Below are positions 17,553 through 26,832 of a DNA stretch of 64,000 bases, in pieces (the first letter of the stretch is position 1; each line of letters opens with the position of its first letter). The position numbers and the translations under genes are program-made. The notes under the pieces are model-generated. The model saw only the letters and a program-made list of their open reading frames with translations. It was not told the origin of the DNA and ran no database searches. Location of the stretch: positions 44,717 to 108,716 of the forward strand of contig CAKRYI010000005.1 of the NCBI GenBank assembly GCA_934426825.1, given 5' to 3'. Origin of the DNA: an uncultured Acetatifactor sp. GTDB taxonomy: Bacteria > Bacillota > Clostridia > Lachnospirales > Lachnospiraceae.

Positions 17553-17894
17553 ATGAAGGGTGTGATTGCAAAAACAGCACTACCCATAGGACAAGTTCTG
17601 GGAGCGGCAGCGGAACGAATTGGTTACAAGCTGACCGTGATTGAAGAGGAAGCGGTTCCGTTGTCGGACGGAAATCTGACAGGGCAGAACACATTCCTTG
17701 GAATAGCGCTGGTGATTCTGCTTTTGCTGGCAGGTATCGCAGTGAATGTCTATTGGGTCCGGTGCAAGGGCTATAGAGAGCGGATTGTGCAGCTGAGCGG
17801 TAAAGATGGTCCGGCATACAAGGGCTGGAACTTAAGAAAGCTGAAGGAAACCACAAGAGAGCTGGAATGGAATCTTGTCGGGGAAGAATATTAG
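17553..17894 (+). CDS. Small single-span membrane protein, unknown function
   Basis: About 113 residues. One hydrophobic segment, NTFLGIALVILLLLAGIAV, lies at mid-sequence and is followed by a basic, charged tail. The start ATG 17553 has AGAGGAG eight bases upstream; an upstream TTG at 17535 is in frame but lies in front of that site. I do not recognise a family. Its place directly before the giant surface protein, with a similar small membrane protein directly after, suggests a three-gene set for display or export of the surface protein. This is inference. Confidence 0.7.
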   Translation: MKGVIAKTALPIGQVLGAAAERIGYKLTVIEEEAVPLSDGNLTGQNTFLGIALVILLLLAGIAVNVYWVRCKGYRERIVQLSGKDGPAYKGWNLRKLKETTRELEWNLVGEEY

Positions 17895-17960
17895 AAAGCA
17901 ATACGAATATTCAAAAACAATACATAAAATAATATAGCAGAAAGATGAGGAGAGAACACG

Positions 17961-20900
17961 ATGAAAAAGAAGAAGGGGAGAACTTTTAAAAGAGCCGTTA
18001 CCATACTGATGAGTGCGGTGATGGTTGCAGAGACAATCAACTGCGCAAGCATGACTGCCTTTGCGGGAAGCGTCAGTGCAGGGGACGTCATTGTGATGAA
18101 TGACGAGCTGAAGGATACGGTAAACGCCGCAGAGCAGGCAGACAAAGCTGCATATGATGCGGCACAGGCTGCACTGGAAGCCGCTAAAGCGGCTGAAAAG
18201 CTGGCAAACGCTGCGGGTGATGCGGCACTTGAGACAGATGCGGACGGCAAATATACCAAGACCGTCAGCGACGGAAACGGTGTATATTCCGAGCAGCCCG
18301 TATTGAAGGATGAGTTAGAAGATAAGGTGAGCGCCGCTGAGGAAGAGGTGGCAAAAGCCAATGACAATACGGATAAGGTGCAGAAGGATACAGATGCAGC
18401 TCTTTCCGACATTGTGAACGATACCGTTGCCGACACGCAGGAAAAGCTGACAACCGCAACCGAGGCGGCTACAGCAGCGGAAGAGGCAAAGAAGGAAGCG
18501 GAGAGCGCAGCGACAAAGAGCAAGAACGCTACCAACCAGTTTGCGGCTGAGCAGTATGCAAAGAGAGCACAGGATGCAGCCGATAAGGCACAGGCTGCTG
18601 CAGATGAGGCAAAAAATGCGTACAACGAATCCGTAGATATTCTGAACAAGGCAATCGACGAGTACAACAGAGTCGTTGCGGATGCAGAGGCACAGGTTCT
18701 TGCAGGAAATGCGGATGCACGGGCAGCACTGGATGCGGCACAGGCAGCGCTTAACAGCGCAAAGGCAGCCGTAGCTGCAGCAAAGGCAGAGTATGACGCT
18801 GCAGTGGCAAACAGCATGACAGCAGCCGCAGCCGCCGCAGAGGCACAGACACAGGCAGACGCTGCAGAAGCTGCTGCGAATGATGCAGTGGAAAATTTGG
18901 AAAACGAGAAGAAAGTAGACGTTGAGGATTTAAAGGCTCAGAAAGAGCAGAAAGAAAGCGAACTGGCACAGGCACAGGCTGACCAGACCAAGATCGAAGA
19001 AGAACAGGATCTTGTGATTGCACAGGAGCAGGCAAAAAAGGTTGAGGCAGACAATAAAATCACTGCTTACAATGAGGCAAAGAGCCGTGTGGACAGCATG
19101 GAAGATAAGGGCTTCCTGGGACTTGGCACCTCTGAAATCGAAGAGGCAAGAAAAGTTGCGGGAAAGACCACAAGCGACTGGAAGAGCAGAAAGCTGACCT
19201 TTAGCGGATGGGTTTACACTTATTATACACAGGCTGAGATTGATGCGGCAAAGAACAAGGTAAGTGCATATGAGGCAGATAAGAAACTGGTTCAGAATAC
19301 CAATCTTGCAGCTTTGAAAGCAGAATCCGCACAGGCGGCAGACAACATTACCGCAGCACAGCAGAAAAAAGCGGATGCCGCGAATGCGGTAAATGAGCTG
19401 ATAACGGAAATCGCAGGGCTCACTACTTCCATGGCAACCGTTACCGATTATATTTACAGCAATGAAACTGCAGAAGTTATCTATTTAGACAAGGCACAGC
19501 AGAGTGAGTATCAGGAGCTGTTAAAGGAGTTCGACCAGTCCTTTGACGCTTACGAGGAAGTAAAAGACGATACCGACAAATATATTGAGGCAACCAAGAA
19601 TCCCGGATTTTTGAAATGGATTAGCGGACTGTTTACAGGAAGCACTTGGGAAAACTGGTATAATGAGCTGAATCTGGAAGCAAAATATCATGGATGGAAA
19701 ACCTCTGACGGTACTTTCATCGTGATAAAGAGTGATAAGGACAATACACAGGCGCTGATTGCCATTCGTGACGACAAGATGTATGTCGCATCCATCGACG
19801 AGGCAGAATTTGCAACCTACTCCGCAACCTTTGACAAGGTGGCAGCAGCACAGGCAGCGCAGGCAGCAGCAAAAGCAGCACAGGCAGAGAAAGCAGCTTT
19901 AGACAAATACAATGCGGCATTGCTGGCACTGGAAGCAGCACAGGCAAGACTGGATGCGGCAAAATTGCATAAGCTCAATATTGACAATGCAAAGAAAGCA
20001 CTGGAACTGGCACAGAAGAATGTGGATGATGCCAAGAAGAAATGGGAAGATGCCCAGAAGGCAGCAGACGAGGCACAGGATAATGCAGATAAGGCACAGA
20101 CCTATGTGAATACAAAGCCGGTACACGCATATTACTATGTGCTTAAGAGAGGAATTTTGCAGCCCTCTGAAATCTATTCTTACGGAACCGAGAATTACAG
20201 CAAAGCCATTACCGGCGAGTTATTCTCCGGTGTTTTGGATGAGGAAACCGGAATCAGGGATTATTCTTACATTAATCTCTACAAGACCGGAATCAAGGGA
20301 GAAACCGTTGCACAGTATCTGAAAACACAGCCTACCGAGGAGCAGCTTGCAGGTGTGGGCGTGACACTGAACGAAGGTGAGTATATCACATGGTATGTTA
20401 TCAAGACGGAGGGTAACGGCTATCATGTAGACGGTATTATCAGCAACCAGAGATTTACCATTAAGGTACTGTATGGTTACTATGATGAGAACGGTAACTT
20501 TACCGAGATTACCAAAGAGGACGGAACCACTTACGCACAGACGGGAACCTATAAGTTAGGCGAAGATTATGAAATCATTTCCCCTGTGATTGACGGCTAT
20601 ATTGTCGGTGCTGCGTCCGTTACCGGAACAGCAACACAGGATGCAGTGATTCAGGTAGAATGTACCAAGGAAAATACCGAGAAAGTTATCATTAATTACT
20701 ACCGCGCAAGTCTGACAGGAACTCTGCTTGGAAGCACCGGTTTAGACGTTGCGGTATCCAAAGTGGCTGATTATGACGAAACCATCAGAGCAAACTGGCT
20801 GAATGTCAGAAAGCCCGGCGACTGCAATGACGGTGTTTTAGTAAATTACTACTACAATGATGTGGAAAACGCATGGGTTGCCAATATTGTTTACAGCGAA

Positions 20901-21395
20901 ATTCCTGTTATCGTTCCTCCCGAACCGGAAGGATCTACAGGACCTACAGAACCGGAAGGAACTACAGGTCCCACACAGCCGGAAGTCCCCGCTGAAACAC
21001 CTCAGGCTCCTACAACCACACCTTCTCAGGGTGGCGGAAGCACAACTCCTGCGGTTGCACCTCTTGCAGTGGAAACAGAGACTGTTCCTGCGCCTGTAGC
21101 AGCGCCTGCTGCACCCGCTGCACCTGCAGCTCCCGCAGTAGAAGTGATTGAGGAAGAGGAAACTCCTTTAGCGCCTGCCGCACCTGTAGAGGAAGACAAT
21201 CAGGAAGATGCACAGGAGGTTGTTCAAATCGAAGAGGAGGAAGCGCCTCTTGCCGCAGGCATGGGACACTGCTGGATTCACTGGCTGATTCTGATTCTTA
21301 CCGCAGCATACACCGTGTACGAACTGGTGAGAAGCATTAAACGTAATAAGCAGATTAAGGATATGGAAGTTCAGGGACAGAACGTTCAGGCATAG
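17961..21395 (+). CDS. Large alanine-rich coiled-coil surface protein
   Basis: An 1144-residue protein. The N-terminus (KKKKGRTFKRAVTILMSAV to SMTAFAGSV) is an export signal. Residues about 45-330 and 620-710 are very rich in Ala, Lys, Asp, Glu and Gln in heptad-like patterns (AAQAALEAAKAAEKLANAA), so long coiled coils are expected. Residues 720-985 hold beta-rich MucBP-like segments (FTIKVLYGYYDENGNFTEI, VIINYYRASLTGTLLG). A Pro-, Thr- and Glu-rich spacer (PEGSTGPTEPEGTTG, APAAPAAPAAP) follows. The C-terminus (GHCWIHWLILILTAAYTVYE, then basic residues) is a membrane anchor rather than LPxTG. It probably forms a fibre through the cell wall inside the EPS locus. Confidence 0.85.
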   Translation: MKKKKGRTFKRAVTILMSAVMVAETINCASMTAFAGSVSAGDVIVMNDELKDTVNAAEQADKAAYDAAQAALEAAKAAEKLANAAGDAALETDADGKYTKTVSDGNGVYSEQPVLKDELEDKVSAAEEEVAKANDNTDKVQKDTDAALSDIVNDTVADTQEKLTTATEAATAAEEAKKEAESAATKSKNATNQFAAEQYAKRAQDAADKAQAAADEAKNAYNESVDILNKAIDEYNRVVADAEAQVLAGNADARAALDAAQAALNSAKAAVAAAKAEYDAAVANSMTAAAAAAEAQTQADAAEAAANDAVENLENEKKVDVEDLKAQKEQKESELAQAQADQTKIEEEQDLVIAQEQAKKVEADNKITAYNEAKSRVDSMEDKGFLGLGTSEIEEARKVAGKTTSDWKSRKLTFSGWVYTYYTQAEIDAAKNKVSAYEADKKLVQNTNLAALKAESAQAADNITAAQQKKADAANAVNELITEIAGLTTSMATVTDYIYSNETAEVIYLDKAQQSEYQELLKEFDQSFDAYEEVKDDTDKYIEATKNPGFLKWISGLFTGSTWENWYNELNLEAKYHGWKTSDGTFIVIKSDKDNTQALIAIRDDKMYVASIDEAEFATYSATFDKVAAAQAAQAAAKAAQAEKAALDKYNAALLALEAAQARLDAAKLHKLNIDNAKKALELAQKNVDDAKKKWEDAQKAADEAQDNADKAQTYVNTKPVHAYYYVLKRGILQPSEIYSYGTENYSKAITGELFSGVLDEETGIRDYSYINLYKTGIKGETVAQYLKTQPTEEQLAGVGVTLNEGEYITWYVIKTEGNGYHVDGIISNQRFTIKVLYGYYDENGNFTEITKEDGTTYAQTGTYKLGEDYEIISPVIDGYIVGAASVTGTATQDAVIQVECTKENTEKVIINYYRASLTGTLLGSTGLDVAVSKVADYDETIRANWLNVRKPGDCNDGVLVNYYYNDVENAWVANIVYSEIPVIVPPEPEGSTGPTEPEGTTGPTQPEVPAETPQAPTTTPSQGGGSTTPAVAPLAVETETVPAPVAAPAAPAAPAAPAVEVIEEEETPLAPAAPVEEDNQEDAQEVVQIEEEEAPLAAGMGHCWIHWLILILTAAYTVYELVRSIKRNKQIKDMEVQGQNVQA

Positions 21396-21411
21396 GAAGG
21401 GGAAAACAGAG

Positions 21412-21612
21412 ATGAATATGAAGTATGTAGACATTGCAGTTTCAATGTTGTTTGTCATCGGAATGGTAGTTATTTATTTCTTTTGGGGATGCCATCTGGA
21501 TTTGTATGTGACCGTTCTGGCTGGCGTAATTGTTTTGGCAGCAGGTCTTGTAAAAATTATTCAGTATAAGAAATTAAAGGAACTGGCACCGGAGGACGGC
21601 GCAGAGAGATAA
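21412..21612 (+). CDS. Small two-span membrane protein, unknown function
   Basis: A 66-residue protein with two hydrophobic spans (VSMLFVIGMVVIYFFWG and VTVLAGVIVLAAGLVKII) and a charged C-terminus. AAGGGGAAAACAG precedes ATG 21412; an in-frame ATG six bases later is also possible. It starts 17 bases after the coiled-coil surface protein and ends just before a strong terminator, so it is the last gene of that transcript. No family is recognised. Confidence 0.65.
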   Translation: MNMKYVDIAVSMLFVIGMVVIYFFWGCHLDLYVTVLAGVIVLAAGLVKIIQYKKLKELAPEDGAER

Positions 21613-21635
21613 ATCACAGACAGATAAAATGCGGG

Positions 21636-21672
21636 AACGGATACCGGCTGAAAACAGCCGATATCCGTTTTT
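21636..21672 (+). terminator. Terminator after the surface-protein set
   Basis: AACGGATA-C-CGGCTG (21636-21650), loop AAAA, CAGCCG-A-TATCCGTT (21655-21669) then T. This strong stem separates the surface-protein genes from the glycosyltransferase operon. Confidence 0.9.
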
Positions 21673-21753
21673 GTGGGTATCATAATCTGCGAAAAATTGT
21701 AAATTTTACCAATTTATAGAGATGGGATGAAAGATATTTTGGTGAGATGTTAA

Positions 21754-21782
21754 TTGCTTCTATAAGGGAAAAATATTATAAT
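21754..21782 (+). promoter_or_regulatory. Promoter of the main EPS operon
   Basis: TATAAT (21777-21782, perfect) lies 17 bases after TTGCTT (21754-21759). It follows the terminator at 21636-21672 and precedes the gene at 21810 with a short leader. Confidence 0.6.
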
Positions 21783-21809
21783 GTTAAAAACAAGCAGAGG
21801 AAACCGTGT

Positions 21810-22265
21810 ATGAAAATATGTTTTGCAGCTTCCTCCGGAGGACATTTGGAGGAAATTACATGCTTACGCCCCATTGCAGAGGAGAACGATTCCTTTCTGA
21901 TTACGGAAAAAACCAGTGAAGGAAAGACGGCGTGGGGGGACAGAACTTATTATTTGAGGCAGACAAACAGGAAAGAGCCGTTGTTTCTTTTTCATTTCAT
22001 AAAACTCTTTTTTCAGGCAAATGCTATTTTGAAAAAGGAGCGTCCCGACTGCGTCATATCTACAGGAGCGTTGATGACTTATCCGGTCTGTTTTCTGGCA
22101 AAGCGCAAAGGAATGAAAATAATCTATATTGAGTCTTTTGCAAGAGTGGATGCACCTTCCCTGACCGGAAAACTGATGTATTCCATGGCAGATTTATTTC
22201 TCGTTCAATGGGAAGAAATGCTGGAAGTATTTCCGAAGGCAACCTATGCCGGCGGAATCTTTTAG
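21810..22265 (+). CDS. Alg14/PssD-like glycosyltransferase subunit
   Basis: A 151-residue protein of the Alg14 type (PssD, Cps14F), the membrane-anchoring half of a two-part glycosyltransferase. Visible features are the N-terminal MKICFAASSGGHLEEI and the hydrophobic YPVCFLAKRKGMKIIYIESF segment. ATG 21810 with AGAGGAAA upstream starts the family-like region; the longer open frame from 21747 lacks a good site. Its partner follows 26 bases downstream, and together they should transfer a hexose (often galactose or glucose) to a lipid-linked intermediate. Confidence 0.85.
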   Translation: MKICFAASSGGHLEEITCLRPIAEENDSFLITEKTSEGKTAWGDRTYYLRQTNRKEPLFLFHFIKLFFQANAILKKERPDCVISTGALMTYPVCFLAKRKGMKIIYIESFARVDAPSLTGKLMYSMADLFLVQWEEMLEVFPKATYAGGIF

Positions 22266-22291
22266 GAAAAAGGGATAAAGAGGAGTCGAAA

Positions 22292-22783
22292 ATGATATTT
22301 GTAGTATTGGGAACACAGAAATTTCAGTGCAACCGGCTGCTGCGGGTGGTGGATGAACTGGTGGAAAACGGCACCATCACGGAAGAGGTGTACGCACAGA
22401 GAGGTCATTCCGACTATACGCCACAGCACTATGCCTATACGGATTTTATGGATAAGGACAGCTTTGAAGAGAAAATCGGGCAGTGCTCGCTCTTGATTAC
22501 TCACAGCGGGGTCGGAACGATTTTATCGGGAATCCATCACGGCAAGGGTGTGATTGTTTTTCCGAGGCTGAAAAAATATAACGAACATGTGGATGACCAT
22601 CAGCTTGACATTGCAAGAGCATTTGGCAAAAAGAAACTGGTGTTGGTCTGCGGGGAAGAGGATTCTCTGGCAGAGGTGATAAAACAAAGCGCAGACTTTG
22701 ACTTTCAGCCTTACAAGTCCCGGCGGGACAAAATGCTTGGTATCATACGAACCTTTCTGAGGGAGGAGTTACATAATGTTTAA
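22292..22783 (+). CDS. Alg13/PssE-like glycosyltransferase subunit
   Basis: A 163-residue GT28 C-terminal-domain protein (Alg13/PssE/Cps14G), the nucleotide-sugar-binding partner of the preceding Alg14-like subunit. MIFVVLGTQKFQCNRLLRVV and LLITHSGVGTILSGIHHGKG are the signatures; the latter carries the UDP-sugar-binding region. AGAGGAGTCGAAA precedes ATG 22292. The 3' end overlaps the Wzz/kinase gene by 8 bases. Confidence 0.87.
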   Translation: MIFVVLGTQKFQCNRLLRVVDELVENGTITEEVYAQRGHSDYTPQHYAYTDFMDKDSFEEKIGQCSLLITHSGVGTILSGIHHGKGVIVFPRLKKYNEHVDDHQLDIARAFGKKKLVLVCGEEDSLAEVIKQSADFDFQPYKSRRDKMLGIIRTFLREELHNV

Positions 22784-24155
22784 AACAATCTTATCAAACT
22801 TTCATCTGGAGAAAATTTTCTGGACACTGAAGAAAAAGGTGATTTATATTTTCCTGTGCACGGCGCTTTTGGGACTTTTGGGAGGCATGTATGCAAGCTG
22901 TACAAGCACATCCTATTATATGGCGCAGATTACCTTTTACGTGTACAGCAATCCGGATTATATTACGGATTCTTCCGTCAATATCGGAAGCTCGGACATC
23001 AGTCAGGCAAAAAATCTGATTAGCAGTTATATGCAGATTTTGAAGAGCCGTACCTTTTTGGAAAAAGTGCAGGAGGCGACGGGAACAACCTATACTACTG
23101 AATATCTGAAGACAAGAATCAGTGCCAGAGCGGTGGAAAACACGGCGGCATTTACGGTGAGCGTGATAGATGCTGACCCGGTGATGGCGATGGAGATTGC
23201 CAATGCCATCGGAGACCTTGCACCGGCGGAAATTATCCGCATTGTCAAATCCGGAGGACTGGAGGTTTTGGATGACGCACAGCTTCCCACCGTGCCGTAC
23301 CAGTCAACCAGTGTGTTAAAATATGTGGTGTTGGGAGCGGCGGCAGGCTTTGTGCTCTCCGCAGCGTGGTTTGTGGTGAGAAGTCTTATGGACACCACGG
23401 TTCGCAGAAAATATGAGATTGAGGATTTATTTACCATTCCGATTCTGGGGGATGTGCCGCAGATGGAGCCGGTTTCGCCCAATGAACCGGTCAATACCTT
23501 ACTTAGGGAGGACAGTCCCTTTGCTGTCAGGGAATCCTACAACAGTATCCGGGCGAAACTTCTGTTTACCGGAAAAGGTGAAAAGTGTCCTATTTATGCC
23601 ATTACCAGCGCAGACCCACATGAGGGAAAGACACTCACGACAATCAATATGGCGCTGTCCTATGCCCAGCTTGGAAAGCGGGTTCTTTTGATTGACGCCG
23701 ACATGAGAAAGAGCCGTCTGGGCGGATTCTTGGAACTCCCAGACAAAAAGGGTCTGAGTGAGTATCTTGCGGGCATTACCGAAAAAGTGACCATACAGAA
23801 TTATTCCGAGCATTTTGATGTGGTGGTTTCCGGAGAATTTCCTCCCAATCCGGCGGAATTGTTGTCCGGCGACAGATGGCAGGAACTGCTTTCGGAATGT
23901 AAACAAAACTATGACTGTATTTTTGTGGATCTGCCGCCGGTGGGAATTGTATCGGACGCACTGGTGTTGGCAAAATCAGCTACGGCATATCTTCTTGTGG
24001 TGAGAGAGGGTGTGACGAAGTTTGACAGGGAGCAGATGATTGTACAGATGTTGGAACCGGTGGGAGCTGACATTTGCGGATTCGTTTTCAACGGGATTTC
24101 CATGAAGTCTCAGGATTATCATTACAAACACTATGGAAAAGATTACAAATATTGA
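22776..24155 (+). CDS. Fused Wzz chain-length regulator and BY tyrosine kinase
   Basis: A 459-residue membrane protein. Residues 1-200 form a Wzz/CpsC-type domain with two spans (VIYIFLCTALLGLLGG and VVLGAAAGFVLSAAWFVV) and an outer loop. Residues 240-459 form a CpsD-type kinase: Walker A SADPHEGKTLT, Walker A' LLIDADMRKSR and Walker B IFVDLPPVG. The C-terminus DYHYKHYGKDYKY carries five Tyr, the expected autophosphorylation cluster. In most Gram-positives CpsC and CpsD are separate, so the fused form resembles Gram-negative Wzc. It controls polymer length. The cognate phosphatase gene starts inside the DNA for the Tyr tail. Confidence 0.93.
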   Translation: MFKTILSNFHLEKIFWTLKKKVIYIFLCTALLGLLGGMYASCTSTSYYMAQITFYVYSNPDYITDSSVNIGSSDISQAKNLISSYMQILKSRTFLEKVQEATGTTYTTEYLKTRISARAVENTAAFTVSVIDADPVMAMEIANAIGDLAPAEIIRIVKSGGLEVLDDAQLPTVPYQSTSVLKYVVLGAAAGFVLSAAWFVVRSLMDTTVRRKYEIEDLFTIPILGDVPQMEPVSPNEPVNTLLREDSPFAVRESYNSIRAKLLFTGKGEKCPIYAITSADPHEGKTLTTINMALSYAQLGKRVLLIDADMRKSRLGGFLELPDKKGLSEYLAGITEKVTIQNYSEHFDVVVSGEFPPNPAELLSGDRWQELLSECKQNYDCIFVDLPPVGIVSDALVLAKSATAYLLVVREGVTKFDREQMIVQMLEPVGADICGFVFNGISMKSQDYHYKHYGKDYKY

Positions 24156-24837
24156 TTTTCACGCCCATATCCTTCCGGGCATGGATCACGGTTGTAAGGA
24201 CGTGGATATGGCGCTTAAGCAGCTTGCCATGGCAAAACAAAACGGAATTCATGAGATTGTGGCAACCTCCCACTTTTATCCCCATGCGGAGAGCGTGTCC
24301 GCCTTTCTTAAGAGGAGAGAAAAGTCATATAGGCAGTTAGCGGACGCTGTGGCGCTTTCGGAAGGACTGCCGGCTGTGAAAATCGGAGCGGAGGTGCTTA
24401 TCTGCAAGGGCATGGAAGAAATGGAAGGACTGGAAGAACTGTGCATGGAGGGGACGAAGGTGTTACTTTTGGAAATGCCTTTTTCCAGGAGATGGGAGCC
24501 GGAACTGATCGCCTCTGCACTTGCTCTGAAAAAGGAGAGAGGATTTGAGGTGGTGCTTGCCCATGTGGAGCGGTACTCCCTGAAACAAATCCGACCGCTT
24601 TTGGAACAGGGGATGTATGCACAGATAAATGCGGACAGTCTCACTGGAAAGCCGGGATACCGGAAAGTGCGTGCGGGATATTACTGGAAGCAGGGACTTG
24701 TCTGGGCGCTTGGAAGCGATATTCACGGACTTGGGAGCGGCTATGACCGCTTTGGAGCGGCGCTGAAACATTTTCCCAAACAGGCAGGGCAGGTTATGAA
24801 AAAAACACAAGAATTACTTGAAAGCAACAGGATATAA
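24133..24837 (+). CDS. PHP-family protein-tyrosine phosphatase (CpsB/YwqE type)
   Basis: A 234-residue metal-dependent phosphatase. The N-terminus DFHAHILPGMDHGCKD carries the HxH metal ligands and the conserved GxDHG. EIVATSHFYPH, GAEVL, LAHVERY and LGSDIHG are further metal-site motifs. It should dephosphorylate the Tyr tail of the kinase upstream. The start ATG 24133 lies within the kinase gene (23-base overlap), consistent with translational coupling. Confidence 0.93.
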   Translation: MEKITNIDFHAHILPGMDHGCKDVDMALKQLAMAKQNGIHEIVATSHFYPHAESVSAFLKRREKSYRQLADAVALSEGLPAVKIGAEVLICKGMEEMEGLEELCMEGTKVLLLEMPFSRRWEPELIASALALKKERGFEVVLAHVERYSLKQIRPLLEQGMYAQINADSLTGKPGYRKVRAGYYWKQGLVWALGSDIHGLGSGYDRFGAALKHFPKQAGQVMKKTQELLESNRI

Positions 24838-24874
24838 GCAGCCGGAAGAAAACGGAAAATAAGAGGAGAGGAAA

Positions 24875-25864
24875 ATGGACACAGGCAGTATACGGGTGAG
24901 CGTCATCGTACCTGTTTATAATACGGAAAAATATTTGAAACGGTGTCTGGACAGTCTGGTGGGGCAGACCTTGCAGGAGTTGGAAATTCTGTTGGTGGAT
25001 GACGGTTCCACGGATGGCTCCGTGGCAATCATGGAACAGTACGGCAGGGAATATCCGGACAGGGTGAAGGTGATTCACAAGGAAAACGGCGGACAGGCAA
25101 CGGCGAGAAATTTAGGAATCCGGGAGAGCCGCGGGGCTTATATCGGTTTTGTAGATTCGGACGATTATGTGGATACCGCCATGTTTGAAACCATGGTAAA
25201 GACGGCAGAGGCGGAGAACTGCGATATGGTGGAGTGCAGTTACCGCTATGTGGAGGAGAGAGAAAGCGGCAGCAGGGAACTGCCTGTGCGCGGCAATATC
25301 CGTCAGTACAAAGACAAAAAGGATATGTTTATCGACCCCATGACCTGCCCGTGGAATAAGCTGATTCGCAGAGAAATTCTGCTGTATGCGGGAATGGACT
25401 TCCCGGAAGGACTGATTTATGAGGATACCGCCTTTTGTATCAAGCTCATTCCTTTTATTGAAAAAGAAAAGTACGTCGATCAGCCGTTTGTGACTTATAT
25501 TTTGCGGGAGAGTTCCACCATGAATGCCAACAAGAGCAGGAAAGTGGCAGACATTTTCGCGGTATTGCAGAACATACTGGATTTTTACCAAAAAAATAAT
25601 TTCTATGAGGAATACAAAGCGGAACTGGAGTATTTTTGTGTAAAGATTTTGATGTGCAGTTCTTTAAGCAGAATCGGGCGGGTGCCGGACAGGGCATTGC
25701 AGGGAGAACTTTTGAATCAGACGTTTGCGTTTATTGCGCAGAACTTTCCGAATTATAAAAAGAATCCCTATTTTACACACCGCATAGGCTGTTATATAAG
25801 GAGCGTGCGGCGGTGGAACAGCAGAGGAATTGCCATCCTTTTGGGAAAGATAATGAAAGGATAG
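24875..25864 (+). CDS. Family 2 glycosyltransferase
   Basis: A 329-residue GT-A fold protein. VSVIVPVYNTEKYLKRCLDS, LVDDGSTDGS and FVDSDDYVD are the nucleotide-sugar and metal-binding motifs. GLIYEDTAFCIKLI resembles the acceptor-side segment of EPS transferases. No membrane span is predicted by eye, so it is a cytoplasmic or peripheral enzyme adding one sugar to the EPS repeat unit. Donor and linkage cannot be told. AAGAGGAGAGG precedes ATG 24875. Confidence 0.9.
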   Translation: MDTGSIRVSVIVPVYNTEKYLKRCLDSLVGQTLQELEILLVDDGSTDGSVAIMEQYGREYPDRVKVIHKENGGQATARNLGIRESRGAYIGFVDSDDYVDTAMFETMVKTAEAENCDMVECSYRYVEERESGSRELPVRGNIRQYKDKKDMFIDPMTCPWNKLIRREILLYAGMDFPEGLIYEDTAFCIKLIPFIEKEKYVDQPFVTYILRESSTMNANKSRKVADIFAVLQNILDFYQKNNFYEEYKAELEYFCVKILMCSSLSRIGRVPDRALQGELLNQTFAFIAQNFPNYKKNPYFTHRIGCYIRSVRRWNSRGIAILLGKIMKG

Positions 25865-25893
25865 GCAAAATCGGCAGCAGGAAGGAAAGCCAT

Positions 25894-26832
25894 ATGGTGA
25901 AAACATCGGTTGCGATGGCAACGTATAACGGAGAAACCTATATTATAGAACAGTTGGATTCCATACTTGGTCAGACCATGCCCGTGGAGGAAGTGGTTAT
26001 CTGTGATGACTGTTCTACCGACCGTACCGTGGAACTTGTGGAACGGTATATCAGGGAACATCATTTAGAAGAACACTGGCGGATAGAGAGAAACGAAAAA
26101 AATCTGGGCTATGCCTCCAATTTTGTGGGCGCTGTGAAAAAGACCACGGGAGAGTTTATTTTTTTCTGCGACCAGGATGATATCTGGATACCCGACCGGG
26201 TGGAGGTTATGGTGAAGCTGATGGAGGAGAAACCGCAAATCCGGTTACTCTGCTCGGAATTTGAATCCTTTGTCTCGTCGGCGGACGCACCCAGCGTGCC
26301 CTCATGGGAGAAAAAACAATTTAAACGGGATAACTCTTTGGAGCACCTGCCCTTTAACGCACATAATCTTTTTATCAACTGTCAGGGATGCAGCATGTGT
26401 GTGCGGAGAAGTTTCTGGGAACAGGCCATTCCGTACTGGTATACCGGGTGGGCGCATGATGAATTTGTCTGGAAACTGGCGCTTTGTTTGGACGGACTTT
26501 ACGTGTATCATGGCGTTACGCTGCGGCGGAGACTCCATTCCTCCAACGTGACAATGCATAAGATGCGCAATCTCCCCAAGAGAGTGCAGTTTCTGGAAGA
26601 TTTGAGAAAGAGTCATGAGGCGACGCTTACGTTTGCAAAGTCCCTTCCCATGGACGAGAAGGCGTATAAGCTGCTTAGGAGAAATATTTACTCGGTGGGA
26701 TTGAGGATTGAACTGATGCGGGATAAAAAGGTATGGAACACGTTTCCGTTACTTTTCCGGTATGCGGACTGCTATCACAGCAAAAAATCCATACCGGTGG
26801 AACTTTATATGGCAATAAAGGGGAACAGATGA
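25894..26832 (+). CDS. Family 2 glycosyltransferase (rhamnosyl/galactosyl-like)
   Basis: A 312-residue GT2 enzyme starting MVKTSVAMATYNGETYIIEQ, with VICDDCSTDRT and FFCDQDDIWIPDR. The N-terminal ATYNG and CDQDD forms are typical of rhamnosyl- or galactosyl-transferase subfamilies of GT2. WAHDEFVWKLAL follows in the acceptor half. Start ATG 25894 has AGGAAAGC just upstream; the frame is open further upstream inside the previous gene. The stop overlaps the Wzy start by 4 bases. Confidence 0.88.
   Translation: MVKTSVAMATYNGETYIIEQLDSILGQTMPVEEVVICDDCSTDRTVELVERYIREHHLEEHWRIERNEKNLGYASNFVGAVKKTTGEFIFFCDQDDIWIPDRVEVMVKLMEEKPQIRLLCSEFESFVSSADAPSVPSWEKKQFKRDNSLEHLPFNAHNLFINCQGCSMCVRRSFWEQAIPYWYTGWAHDEFVWKLALCLDGLYVYHGVTLRRRLHSSNVTMHKMRNLPKRVQFLEDLRKSHEATLTFAKSLPMDEKAYKLLRRNIYSVGLRIELMRDKKVWNTFPLLFRYADCYHSKKSIPVELYMAIKGNR

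Noticed and set aside
17891..18817. 308-codon minus-strand frame rich in Ala and Ser
   Set aside because: It is the antisense of the Ala-rich heptads of the surface protein, and has no plausible start site.
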